Assembly: GCF_901709675.1 (NCBI RefSeq)
Contig: NC_051102.1
Location: 10,859,412 to 10,923,411, forward strand
Origin: Syngnathus acus
Lineage: Eukaryota; Chordata; Actinopteri; Syngnathiformes; Syngnathidae
Direction of reading: 5' to 3'
DNA length: 64,000 nt
Both the position numbers and the translations under genes were made by a program. The notes under the pieces were generated by a model. That model made no database searches and was not told where the DNA came from. It saw nothing but the letters and a program-made list of their open reading frames with translations. Each line of letters starts with the position of its first letter. Position 1 is the first letter of the stretch. This document shows positions 54,001 to 64,000 of this stretch, piece by piece.

Positions 54001-55842
54001 TCAGGAATACTTCGATCATCTCAAATTGAAACTTCCTTGTCTTTACAGATTCCTCTCCACTTCCTGTCAGACTGCGCTTCCCAAGCGAACGTATTCTCCG
54101 TGGAACCTCCCGGACACTCTGACGACGAGTATGAACTCGCAGAGGAACCGTGTCATCGCGCCAACGAAGCTGACGCCAGGCTAAGCGTGAGCTCCGAGAC
54201 AAACCTTCAAAGCCGACCGGAGCTCCAGCGGCCGCGCAGCGTCAACGAGCGCAACGCAAAGTCCTTCAGCTTGCCTCGCATGACCTCGCCTGCGTATGAA
54301 CCTGGAGAATGTTGCTGTGACGACACAGGAGATGAGGACACGGCCAACTACTACAGCAGTGACGAAGACAGCAGCTTGTTTGTTAAGAGCCTCCCCGCGG
54401 ACTTCTTCCTAAACCACGTGTGTGGCCTTGAACCAGAGGATGAGAGTGCTCCAGTAGACCGATCGTGTGAGGCGAACCAATATAATCCCACAAACGATGA
54501 CAATCAGAGCCAGGATGACCTGGACGGATTAGAAGAGATGATACCACAAAGTGAAGAGCAAATCCACTACTGTGTGGACTTGCAAGAGCACATTTCAGTT
54601 GTTAAGGCCAATGAAGATGATGATGTTGACAATGTAAGACGGGAAGATGAAGGAGAAGCCCATTATCTCTCTACTTTTGAGCGTAGTACGAAGAAAGAAA
54701 CATGCCCAGTGGAGGAGTTCCTAGATGTTTCCCAGGAAGCTACAGAGGAGCTTCAGGATGATGGAGATGAAAGTCAAAGGACTGAGGATGTGAATCCTGA
54801 AACAATGTCAACAGATGATGGCGAGGTACCAAATTTGGAAGGGACGCGGGAGGATGTCTTGGCTACAGACGAGACTCACGCAGAGGTCTGGGACGAGCTG
54901 GAGGAGGTCGTGTGCCAACTGATCGAGAATGAAGAAAGAAAGACTGTGGAGGCCAGCGAGAGCCCAGGGACCGACGAGCTGGAAACAACTGCGGGAAAGG
55001 ACCTCCCAGAGGTCCATTTACCAGCCAGATGTGACCAACTTGTGGCAGAGTTAATGCCCAAAGAAGACAAATCAATCGGAGAGGCATCTCTGAAAGGGGA
55101 CAGGGCTGACGAGTCTGCAGGTGGGGGGAATTTTGACAAGGGAGGACCAGAGAGGTGTGAAAAAGTGATGGAATTGTTGCTACCCAATGAAGACAAAGCC
55201 ATCCTCGAGAAAGTGACAGTCACGCCAAGTCGAAGAGATGAACCCCTGACAGAGAATGACGGGATGATTGAAAACCAAGAAAAATGTAAACCAGAGGGAG
55301 CCGTTATGGAAATGTCAGCACCCACAGACAAATTTGGCATTTGTGAAGAAGTGACACCATCACATTTTACAGATGTGCCCATGGTTCTGCAGTCCAGAGG
55401 CGTGAGCTTTGATGAGCAAGGACACAACGGAGCAGTTGCAGAAATGTCCGTGCCCAAAGAAGACAAACCCATTTGTGAGGAAGCCACGGTGACAACAAGT
55501 CTGAAAGAGCTCAGGTCCCATGTTCCTGAGTCCACAGAAGGTGTGAGGTTAGAGGAGCGAGGAGTCGGAAGGAAGCTGGTCATTTCCAAACTGACCAAAG
55601 TTTACCAAGTGAAAGCGGTGCCGGTGGTGCCGCCCAAACCCCAACACTGCAAATTAGCAACCCGGAGCCTGCGACAGCAGCAGCAGCAGCGAGAGAGGAG
55701 AGATGGCGACGCGCCGGACGATGTGGGTGCCACCTGCGGCAGGGACGCTTCGCGGAACAGCCCTCTCAGCATGTGCTTCGACGAGGCTGTTGCCAAAGCC
55801 ATCATGAGGCGAGAAAAGAATGGGAGCGACAGCGCCAACTAG
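51018..55842 (+). CDS. arhgap30: Rho GTPase-activating protein 30
   Basis: ARHGAP30 belongs to the CdGAP-like RhoGAP group and stimulates GTP hydrolysis by RhoA/Rac1-type GTPases. Twelve coding exons: 51018-51105, 51186-51288, 51352-51496, 51595-51677, 51736-51843, 51925-52043, 52117-52270, 52362-52459, 52631-52702, 52916-53527, 53603-53733, 54049-55842; 1168 aa (human about 1100). The RhoGAP domain covers about 15-215, with arginine finger R52 in G-I-Y-R-L-S-G, then K-A-Y-F-R-E-L-P and N-M-H-A-R-N-L-A-I-V-W-A-P-N-L-L-R. A basic patch (R-K-W-I-S-I-F-N-I-G-S-R) follows; the rest is a long acidic, disordered tail with a four-fold repeat and a C-terminal E-A-V-A-K-A-I-M. ARHGAP30 is preferred over ARHGAP31-33 because of NECTIN4 nearby. 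The exon 3 donor (GTTGAG) is weak but needed for frame. Confidence 0.93.
52738..52840 (+). mobile_element. tRNA-derived SINE fragment in ARHGAP30 intron 9
   Basis: TGGCTCAGTGGCCGAG fits a pol III A box, and GGTTGGTTCCA about 38 bases later is a degraded B box. The phrase TCCTTTAGCAAGACACTGAA downstream is common in fish SINEs, by recall. The copy is short and probably inactive. Confidence 0.55.
53964..54000 (+). repeat. Short fragment of a common fish dispersed repeat
   Basis: GGCTGGTGACCAATCCAGGG followed by TGTATCTCC resembles the widespread teleost repeat phrase GGCTGGCGACCAGTTCAGGG. It lies in ARHGAP30 intron 11. The assignment is from memory. Confidence 0.45.
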
Positions 55843-56204
55843 GGCATGTCTGAGCAAAAATGGCAACCACAAGTATTGGGATGTTTTTAAGGCTAGTCAT
55901 TCATTTTAAGTCATTCAAAATGACCTGATAAAATGGCAGAGGGTAACACCTTGACTATGAACTTTTCATTTTTGCAACGATGAACTTAGTTAATAAAATT
56001 TGCAATTATGAACTGTGAACTGAACAAATTAAAATGTTTGAACTGAACTTTCCCAACAGATTAAATGTACCAGACTTGTGTGTGTTGATTGTGGCTCAGC
56101 CAGTATAGTGGGTGGGTGGGCGAGTTGGGTGTGTTGGTTGGGGTGGGCTTCTTGAAATATGAGGCGCGCTGCTTCAAATCCAGCTGGCCAAGCCCTGTCT
56201 TGAC
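55843..56204 (+). other. arhgap30: ARHGAP30 3' UTR
   Basis: AATAAA at 55992-55997 is a good poly(A) signal, giving a 3' UTR of about 170 bases. No other structure seen up to the microsatellite. Confidence 0.55.
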
Positions 56205-56320
56205 GGACGGACGGATGGATGGATGGATGGATGGATGGATGGATGGATGGATGGATGGATGGATGGATGGATGGATGGATGGATGGATGGATGGACGGAG
56301 GGATGGATGGATGGATGGTA
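56205..56320. repeat. (GGAT)n microsatellite
   Basis: About 28 copies of GGAT/ATGG, with GGAC variants at both ends and one GGAG interruption near 56296. It could be the 3' tail of a degraded fish retroelement, since several such elements end in this repeat. Confidence 0.96.
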
Positions 56321-56329
56321 GTGTTGTGT

Positions 56330-57060
56330 TGGCCCGTGAGTGAACGAGAGTGAACGAATCACTTCCGAAAGTGATTCGATTTTTTTCTTTCAGTTAATAT
56401 GACTTCAACCAGTAGGTGTCAGTAATGCACATGGAAGCTAGTGCCACCTTGCCGTAAAACAAAACGAAGAAGAAAATGACGTAACTTACCGTTCACGAAC
56501 TGTATTAGTGATGTGCATTCCAGTTCTTTTAAGTGAACCGAACCTTTAGAATCAGGTCATTCAAAATGTTCGTTCAAACGAATCGCCCCCACACACACTG
56601 AACAGGAAGTTGCGTCACTGACTCGTCTCGTTCGTTGACGGGAAAGAACCACTCACTTCTTTTATGCACGTTTTCTCCAAGCTTAACGGCTAACTTTATT
56701 GCATGAAGGGATCCGCCGTTATGCAACAACGGGGAGATGATGCTTCTCTTTGGGTCATCTTGAACGTGTATGCATATATTCGCCAAAATATTGTTATCCA
56801 ATATATCTACTGCAATTTCACATTAGATTGCTGGTTTGAAATTTACTTTATTATTTTAATAAACATTAAAACCTGTGAAAACTTGTCTGGTGTTTTATTC
56901 CTTGTTTTTATTTTTTTGGGCATGAAAACAAAAATCAGACATTTGGTTAACTGCTTTATATGACAATATGTATATGTGTTTTATGTGTTGGTGTCCGCCA
57001 AAATAAAGAGCAAGCAGTCAAATACACATTCTTGACACGTACAAAAAATGCATCAAGTTA
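56330..57060. other. Repeat-like intergenic DNA
   Basis: The first half holds phrases typical of fish hAT-derived repeats: a palindrome around GAATCACTTCCGAAAGTGAT (56356-56375), then TTAGTGATGTGCATTCCAGT (56504-56523) and GTTCGTTCAAACGAATCG (56569-56586). No clean ends or target duplication were found. The second half is AT-rich with no feature seen. Confidence 0.35.
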
Positions 57061-59086
57061 TTAGGTACACTTGAAACTGGTGGTGTACCTAATGGAGTGT
57101 CCGTGTGACGTCACAGATGAACCAGCCAATCAGGAGGTGGGGGTGAGGGCGGGTGTGGCACTTTTCACTTTCAGTTCAGCTTTGGCCATGATATTTCCCT
57201 AATAAAGTGGCCTGTTATTAGGTCCACTTGAAAATGGCGGTGTACCTAATGGAGTGTCTGTGTGATTCCCTCGTTAAGTGCACCTGCGTGAAAACTTTTA
57301 GCTCCTGCAGAACGTGAAAGTGGCTAAAAGTTTTCACGCAGGTGCACTTAACGAGGGTAACTTGCAAAACATATTGGAACGCGGCCCCGAGAACTAGAGC
57401 TTGACACCTGTGACCTTTGACCATGATATTTCCCTAATAAAGTGGCCTGTTATTAGGTCCACTTGAAAATGGCGGTGTACCTAATGGAGTGTCCGTGTGA
57501 GTCCCTCGTTAAGTGCACCTGCGTGAAAAGTTTTAGCTCCTGCAGAACGTGAATGTGGCTAAAAGTTTTCACGCAGGTGCACTTAACGAGGGTGACTTGC
57601 AAAACATATTGGAACGCGGCCCCGAGAACTAGAGCTTGACACCTGTGACCTTTGACCATGATATTTCCCTAATAAAGTGGCCTGTTATTAGGTCCACTTG
57701 AAAATGGCGGTGTACCTAATGGAGTGTCCGTGTGATTCCCTCGTTAAGTGCACCTGCGTGAAAACTTTTAGCTCCTGCAGAACGTGAAAGTGGCTAAAAG
57801 TTTTCACGCAGGTGCACTTAACGAGGGTAACTTGCAAAACATATTGGAACGCGGCCCCGAGAACTAGAGCTTGACACCTGTGACCTTTGACCATGATATT
57901 TCCCTAATAAAGTGGCCTGTTATTAGGTCCACTTGAAAATGGCGGTGTACCTAATGGAGTGTCCGTGTGATGACCTCGTTAAGTGCACCTGCGTGAAAAC
58001 TTTTAGCTCCTGCAGAACGTGAAAGTGGCTAAAAGTTTTCACGCAGGTGCACTTAACGAGGGTGACTTGCAAAACATATTGGAACGCGGCCCCGAGAACT
58101 AGAGCTTGACACCTGTGACCTTTGACCATGATATTTCCCTAATAAAGTGGCCTGTTATTAGGTCCACTTGAAAATGGCGGTGTACCTAATGGAGTGTCCG
58201 TGTGATTCCCTCGTTAAGTGCACCTGCGTGAAAACTTTTAGCTCCTGCAGAACGTGAAAGTGGCTAAAAGTTTTCACGCAGGTGCACTTAACGAGGGTAA
58301 CTTGCAAAACATATTGGAACGCGGCCCCGAGAACTAGAGCTTGACACCTGTGACCTTTTACCATGATATTTCCCTAATAAAGTGGCCTGTTATTAGGTAC
58401 ACTTGAAAATGGCGGTGTACCTAATGGAGTGTCCGTGTGATGACCTCGTTAAGTGCACCTGCGTGAAAACTTTTAGCTCCTGCAGAACGTGAAAGTGGCT
58501 AAAAGTTTTCACGCAGGTGCACTTAACGAGGGTAACTTGCAAAACATATTGGAACGCGGCCCCGAGAACTAGAGCTTGACACCTGTGACCTTTGACCATG
58601 ATATTTCCCTAATAAAGTGGCCTGTTATTAGGTACACTTGAAAATGGCGGTGTACCTAATGGAGTGTCCGTGTGATTACCTCGTTAAGTGCACCTGCGTG
58701 AAAAGTTTTAGCTCCTGCAGAAGTGAAAATGACCAAAAACTTTTCACGCAGGTGCGTTTAACGAGGGTAACTTGGAAAACATATTGGAACGCGGCCCCTC
58801 GAGGACTGGAGGTCGACACCCCTGGTTTAAGTGAAAAGTGCCACACCCGCCCTCACCCCCACTTTCTGATTGGCTGTTTGATCTGTGACGTCACTTGGAC
58901 ACTCCATTAGGTACACCGCCATTTTTAGGTGTACCGAATCACAGGCCAGTTCATTAGGGCAAAATCATGGCCAAAGTTTAACTGAAAGCGAAAAGCGCCA
59001 CACCCGCCCTCACCCCCACCTTCTGATTGGCTGGTTGACCTGTGACGTCACACGGACACTCCATGAGGTACACCGCCATCTTCAGG
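57061..59086. mobile_element. Foldback element with large terminal inverted repeats
   Basis: The left arm (about 57061-57205) recurs inverted at the right end (about 58950-59086), and a second inverted copy of its outer part lies at about 58826-58930. Each arm includes a GTACACC/GGTGTAC-type inner palindrome, the CRE TGACGTCA (57106-57113, 58886-58893, 59043-59050), a CCAAT/ATTGG motif and a GC-rich GAGGGCGGGTGTGG-type box. The centre is a 235-bp tandem array. No transposase frame exists, so it is non-autonomous. The family is unknown and no target duplication was identified. Confidence 0.7.
57186..58800. repeat. 235-bp tandem array of about 6.9 hairpin units
   Basis: Units start at 57186, 57421, 57656, 57891, 58126, 58361 and 58596 and are nearly identical; the last is diverged. 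Each unit carries a 90-base hairpin. In unit 1 the arms are 57268-57300 and 57325-57357, perfectly complementary over 33 bases, with a 24-base loop. Each also carries a smaller palindrome, TTAGG-ACAC to GTGTACCTAA. As 235 is not a multiple of three, no frame runs through the array. Units differ at a few sites, with units 3-6 partly alternating in type. Confidence 0.93.
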
Positions 59087-59939
59087 TTCGTTCGCGAAGA
59101 TTCATGAGTGAGTGACAGACAGCGTTGCTGCTATGCCAGCCGACACAAGTAATGCAGACATTGAAAGGTATGTATTTAATGAATTTACACTCTTCAAAAA
59201 CATACAAGAGAAAATGTGTTACAATAGTTTAGAAACCTCATCTACACATTAAATATAATTTAAAACAGGAGACAATAGTTTAAAAACCTCTATATGTTAA
59301 AAAGACATCTGTGTCAATTTTGGCACATAAAATAATTTATTTGTTCAGTAAGAAAACCAACACCAGTGAACATTCAATTATTAAAATGTCAGTGACAAAT
59401 TTGGTACGTTAAAATAATATAGTGTAATCGTGTAACTATCCCAAAAAGATGAAAACAAATTCTGTTCACAACATTGGCTAAAAGACCTCGCCTCGACTAA
59501 AGCACCAGGGCCTTCTTGCTATGGTTTTAGAGCCCAAAATCTTGGTTTGGCTCCTCAAACCACTGGCTAGAATATGAGGACCAAAAGACCAAGACCGTGC
59601 TTTAAACCTGGACCTATGTCAAAAATCAAAATATGATCACAAAGGTTGACGACTTGCTCCAGTCTAGCATTGGACTTTGTCCTTAAAACGATGAGCAAAA
59701 CATCAAGGTCTGGCTCTAAATTCAGTCAGGACTTCATGACCACAAATACCTACAGTAGATCTTGCTTGAACAAACAGACCTAAATGACCTGGACAAGAGT
59801 AGTATGTATAGCTTCAGACGTTTGCTGTAATATACAGAATTATTTTCCACTGACTCCAAAAGAGAGGTGGACTTGGACTACGACTACAACACCAAAGTCT
59901 TGCGTAGGGCTATGCTTTAAGGTCATGTGAGAAATTCTG
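59087..59939 (-). other. 3' flank of the ApoL-like gene
   Basis: No coding sequence seen. TTTATT at 59336-59341 is a minus-strand AATAAA and may end the ApoL-like transcript, about 600 bases after its stop. The stretch 59150-59450 is AT-rich. Confidence 0.4.
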
Positions 59940-62900
59940 CTAAATATCTAAATAGCCATCATCGGGCAGGACACTGGGATGCCGAGAACCTCGATGACTG
60001 TGTTTCTGCTCTCTGTCACTTGCTCTCCTCCTGTGATCACTTCCTCTCCTCTCCTGGTCAGTCCCTGTCTTGTCACTCGCTCTTCTGTGACTCTCTGAGC
60101 TACTACCTCCATGCTCTTCGTGGCCTGTCTGGAACTTCTTGCGGGCGCTCTCTATTCGGCTCATTTGTTTTTTGTCTTCCTCCGCCCTCCTCTGGCTGGC
60201 AGACGTCCTCTCGTCCATCCGGCTGGATTCTTGACTCCGGTGCGAGCCCCTCCGTTCATTGCTTCTACCGTGAGTGTCCCATCCATCACGACTTGCTGTA
60301 GTTTCTGTCCTCCAATCCTTTGCTTGAATGTCATCAGTCATTTTGCTTTGTCCACTGCTTCCTCTCTCCTGACCGGCCCGCTGGGCGACGACATCCACTC
60401 TTCCTTCTGGAGTCCCACTGTGACTTTGCTGATGTTGTGGCTTCCTTTTGGAGCCCTCCATTTTGCCCAGCGATTCTTTCCCCTCATCTTCTCCGCCCTT
60501 TGTGTCTGTTCTTCCCGGCACGTCTTTCCCCTCAACTCGGTGGCTTCCCTCCCGTTCTGTCTTTTTGCTGTCCTTCGTTTTGGGCTTCTCCTCTACTTTT
60601 TTAAGCGACGCTGCTTCTTTCTCCTGCTTCTCCTTCCAAGCTGCCATTCGGTTCTCTGTCTCCTTGTCAACTTTGTCCTTTTTTGTCATTTCTTCCTTGG
60701 TCTTCTTAGAATCCCCTTCCTTTGCTGTGATTTTGCCCTCTTCAATCTTTTTGTCAAGTTTTTCCTCCATGAGGTCCAGCTCTTGCTCCAGTTCTGCCAG
60801 CTTCTTTGGATCCGACTCCAAGTCGTCGTCGTCGTCGTCGTCCACCTCCTCCTCCACCTCCTGGATCTCCTCATACTCCTCCACCTCGATGCCGTCCATG
60901 GTCTTCTGCAGCTGCGTCTTGACCTTGTTGAGCTCCAGGAGGCCGTCCTGTAGCTCCTTGCACACGTCCCTGATCTTGGATGCGAATTTGGTCTTGGCAC
61001 CTTTGCGCAGCTCATGGGAGTCCTTGGCGAGGAAGAAGACGTCAAGGGCCAGGAAGAGTGCCGACATGACCCCTGTGGTGACGCTAATGGCTTGGGCAGC
61101 CTTGGCTGCTCCAGCCCCCGCACCCAGCACCTGAACAGTGCTAATGAGCTTGTCGGTGTTTATCATGAGGGCCTTGCCAGCCCGGCCGCCTTCCTTCACC
61201 ACATGTTTGATGTTGTGGTTCAAGGCCTTCTTAGCGGTACTCTGCGTGTACTTCTCAAAGTCCCACTCCTGCAGAGTATCGATGCCCTCCTGCACAAATT
61301 CCATACACTCGCGAATGTCTTTAATCTGCTCCTGGTAGTCCTGGATCATCTTCTCCACCTTCTTGCGGTCCATGTTGGAGTGGACCGCGTCTGTAATGTT
61401 GGCCGTGGCCGAGGTGATGCTGCCCGCCGTGGCCACGCCGATGCCTACCGCCGTGACAATGATGGAGGCGCCAAAGGTGAACGGCGCCAGGATGAGCCCC
61501 GTGATGGTGGTCAGGCTGCCGGCCACGCTGGCCACGCCTCCGCCGACGGCTGCCGATATGGTCTTTTTGTGGAAGTAGTCGGCGGCGTCGGCCAGGGCCA
61601 GCAGCTCAAGGATGCAGTGTTGCAAGGATGCCCCCCGCTGGTTGAAAAGGCGCACAAAGAGTCGCGCTGCCATGTAGACACGGTCGGCCGCCTCCTCCAT
61701 TGCCCTGCACGCACGGACGGACGTAAAGGAATGTTTCAATCATTAGGTACGCCGGCATTACAATCAATACTGCATACCAAATGCCCTTTTTACCACTAGC
61801 CCATCCATTATTGTATCACCTATCCACCCATTCATTCAACATCAATCTATGCATCCACTCTGGGATCAACATCCGTCCGTCCGTCCGTCCAAACCCGAAG
61901 CGTAAAACGAAAGCGTGTGCATACATTTCCTCCTCATCTTCTTGGAAATTGTTCCACTCGGCCCAACCTGTAGAGACAGGAAGTCAAGACCAACCACATG
62001 AGACTGGGAAAAGCTTTCAGATCAAACGTGTCAGACGTTGCACTTGCCTTCAACATTTTTCCACCAGTCCATCAGGCCGTCATTCTCCTGCAAGAAAAAA
62101 AGCAACAACGTGACACTCAACTTTGACCTCATGTGATGATGGGAACACTGACGGCGGTCAAACACACCTCCTCAGAGTCCAGAGGGTTTCCTTCGATTGG
62201 GTATGCTGCCATTTCCACTGGCTGGACCTCCACTGTGCTCTGCTGAAAGATTTACGTACACTAAGCTTATTAGCTTCACACAGCCTACCAAGCTCCATCT
62301 TACCAAAGATTTCGCTCGGTTCATAGCATTAAGGAGGAGGAAAGAAGCAACTAACCTGTGCTGGCATCATCTCCTCCATCTCCATGCTCTCCTCAATGAT
62401 GGGTATCTTTTCCTGGGCCGCAAGACAAGGAAGAAGAAAAGTCAAAAGTCCATCCGTTTGGGCTGTATGGCCCCCTGGCAAATCCATCATCCCGCAATTC
62501 ATTTTGGAGACTTTTGTGTGGGTCTTAGACATTGCTATGACATTTGGTGTTACCTGCGATGATGTGTTGCGTTTTGTCATCTTGGGAAGGGTCGTCTTGA
62601 CTCTGAAAGATACAACCTGGAGGATGGACCAGAGTGACATGACGGTCAAGTGAGAGAAGACATTTTGTGCTTTGCTATTTGGCAAAACAAAAGGCTCACT
62701 CGTCGTTTCTTCTTGATGGTCCTCCTTCGTCTCAGTCCGCCACCCGAGGGTGGCGCCGCGTCCTCCTTGTTGTCTTCATTGTCCTGCTAGCATTAACAGC
62801 ATGTTAGTGCTTGTTAACCCCATGTGACTTCAAAAAGAGCCTAACCTGTTTGTCAGCGGTTTTGGGCGTTCTCTTGAATATGCCAGCAAAGCCTCCTTTT

Positions 62901-63651
62901 TTCTCCTGCTCGACATAAACACACAGTCGTCGTATACTATAATGTACACAGGTGTCAATCATACCTCAAGGCATACAGTGTATTGAATACTCACCTTAGC
63001 AGTTGCAGCTTCAAGATTGACAGTAGTGCCTGATAGTTCGTCTCCTGACAAGTCATCCATCTATTTAAAAAAAAACAAAAAAAAAACATCACATTTATTT
63101 ATGATTTCATTTGTATTGAGTTTTTTACAAGTTTAATTTATTCGTGGCCTGGAGGGAGGGACCGATTTTTGTTCTGTCATCTCACCTTGGCACTTTCATC
63201 CAGATTGTCATCACTAAGAGGATCCTGGAAGCAGAGGATGATTTTTGTCATTTTCTGGTAAATAAACAAACAAACAAGTGTAGATCATCTGACAACGTTA
63301 CCTTGATAGCGATGGAGCGTGGCGCCGGTTTGGGTGACTTTCTGAACATTCCTGCCAAACCTCCCGTCTTTTCCTGTAAAGCAAATATTGGGTCAGGTAG
63401 GAAAAAACACACAGAGTCTGACATCCGTCAACATTGTACCTTTGGTCCAGTTTCTTCTGTCAACTTTTCATTGCTGTCAGATAAGAGCTTCTTCTTGTCA
63501 TCACCGTTTGACTCCTGCGTAGCAAAAATAATAGCCACAACATATAAAAATAACAACAGGAAAAATGAATACAAATAATCATCATCTGTAGTGTCACCTC
63601 GTCAGCTGCTTTTGGAGCTTTCTTGAATATACCACTGAAAATACTTTTTTC
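59940..63651 (-). CDS. Apolipoprotein-L-like protein (5' part beyond window)
   Basis: ApoL family proteins are membrane-inserting, mostly intracellular proteins linked to lipid binding, ion permeability and membrane traffic. Thirteen exons, 5' to 3': 63651-63598, 63514-63440, 63373-63302, 63224-63186, 63060-62995, 62905-62846, 62786-62700, 62616-62554, 62412-62356, 62242-62168, 62087-62048, 61967-61925, 61704-59940 (stop 59942-59940). Phases agree throughout. The first ten are short phase 0-0 exons; three encode a repeated E-K-x-G-G-x-A-G-x-F-K module. The last exon begins with a helical segment, then the ApoL core: a glycine/alanine-rich hydrophobic hairpin (T-G-L-I-L-A-P-F-T-F-G-A-S and onwards), amphipathic helices, and a second hydrophobic stretch. 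The C-terminal half is a charged coiled-coil-like and R/S/H-rich tail ending D-D-G-Y-L-D-I. The intron after 62048 uses a GC donor. The true start lies right of the window. Confidence 0.85.
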
Positions 63652-64000
63652 CTGAAATAAAAAAAGACAAAAAATACTTATTTTTAATCAAAATCTAATA
63701 ACAAAAATGGAAATATAAATACAAATAATAAAATGTAAACATTCAACCATTTCAGAAATAGCCTGTGTGTTCAAATTCTTAAAAAAAAAAAAAAATCTAC
63801 ATACAATTAAATAATGTAATCATTAAACACTTGAAAAAATGATGGAAAATTCAACAGTTTAACTTAATGTGATTTGATGTCATTTCAAATGTTAAAATAA
63901 AAAACAAGAGGCGAAGGTTAAAAGAAGGACATTTACTTTTAAATGAATACAACCCTAATTTAAAAAAAAAAGTAGTTGCAAAAAATGATGTCCAGTAATA
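63652..64000 (-). other. Intron of the ApoL-like gene at the window edge
   Basis: AT-rich sequence with poly-A runs; no further exon of the minus-strand gene was recognised before the edge. Confidence 0.5.

Noticed and set aside
57218-58599. Six near-identical 68-codon minus-strand ORFs at 235-bp spacing
   Set aside because: They are read out of the tandem hairpin array. The period is not a multiple of three, each ORF crosses the inverted repeat, and no start context, splice pattern or family similarity supports coding.
57186-58800. Regular direct repeats resembling a CRISPR array
   Set aside because: The whole 235-bp unit repeats, with no unique spacers, and the window is vertebrate nuclear DNA.
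60111-61799. Plus-strand ORFs of 228-280 codons opposite the ApoL-like exon
   Set aside because: Serine/leucine/phenylalanine-rich shadows of the K/E/D-rich minus-strand tail; the minus strand has the family match and consistent splice phases.

Overview
The window is a gene-rich stretch of a vertebrate nuclear genome, almost certainly a ray-finned (teleost) fish. Genes are split into many short exons with GT-AG introns, the proteins match vertebrate families along their whole length, introns are mostly compact, and the intergenic DNA carries fish-type short interspersed repeats, simple repeats and DNA-transposon relics. There is no operon structure. The species cannot be named from the sequence.

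Layout, left to right. The last coding exon of PEX19 (+) lies at 17-106. COPA (+, 29 coding exons, 1222 aa) is at 2165-11029 and NCSTN (+, 17 coding exons, 704 aa) at 11688-16560. VANGL2 (+) has a GC-box promoter and likely untranslated first exon near 17640-17794, a 4.7-kb first intron, and coding exons at 22831-25634 (525 aa), with an open in-frame N-terminal extension upstream of the ATG. NECTIN4 (+, 596 aa) is at 27843-34393. A two-finger C2H2 protein (-, 358 aa) is at 36637-37841 and diverges from TESK2 (+, coding 42492-49127, 605 aa). ARHGAP30 (+, 1168 aa) is at 51018-55842. The right end holds a microsatellite, a 2-kb foldback element built on a 235-bp tandem array of hairpins (57061-59086), and an apolipoprotein-L-like gene (-) that runs off the right edge (59940 to beyond 63651).

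PEX19, COPA, NCSTN and VANGL2 form a neighbourhood recognisable from human 1q23; NECTIN4 and ARHGAP30 are also 1q23 neighbours. No NHLH1 was found between NCSTN and VANGL2, and TESK2 plus a zinc-finger gene sit between NECTIN4 and ARHGAP30. The genes share broad cell-biology themes (peroxisome membrane biogenesis, Golgi transport, gamma-secretase, planar polarity, adhesion, actin and Rho control) but the sequence gives no evidence that they act as one pathway.

The observations most worth following are the probable non-AUG VANGL2 long isoform, the foldback and hairpin-array element with promoter-like arms, the exon-duplicated N-terminal region of the ApoL-like gene, an intact-looking hAT MITE with an 8-bp target duplication in NECTIN4, a duplicated poly(A) block behind TESK2, and a four-fold repeat in the ARHGAP30 tail. 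All exon boundaries were placed by eye from splice signals, reading phase and family similarity; no database was searched.
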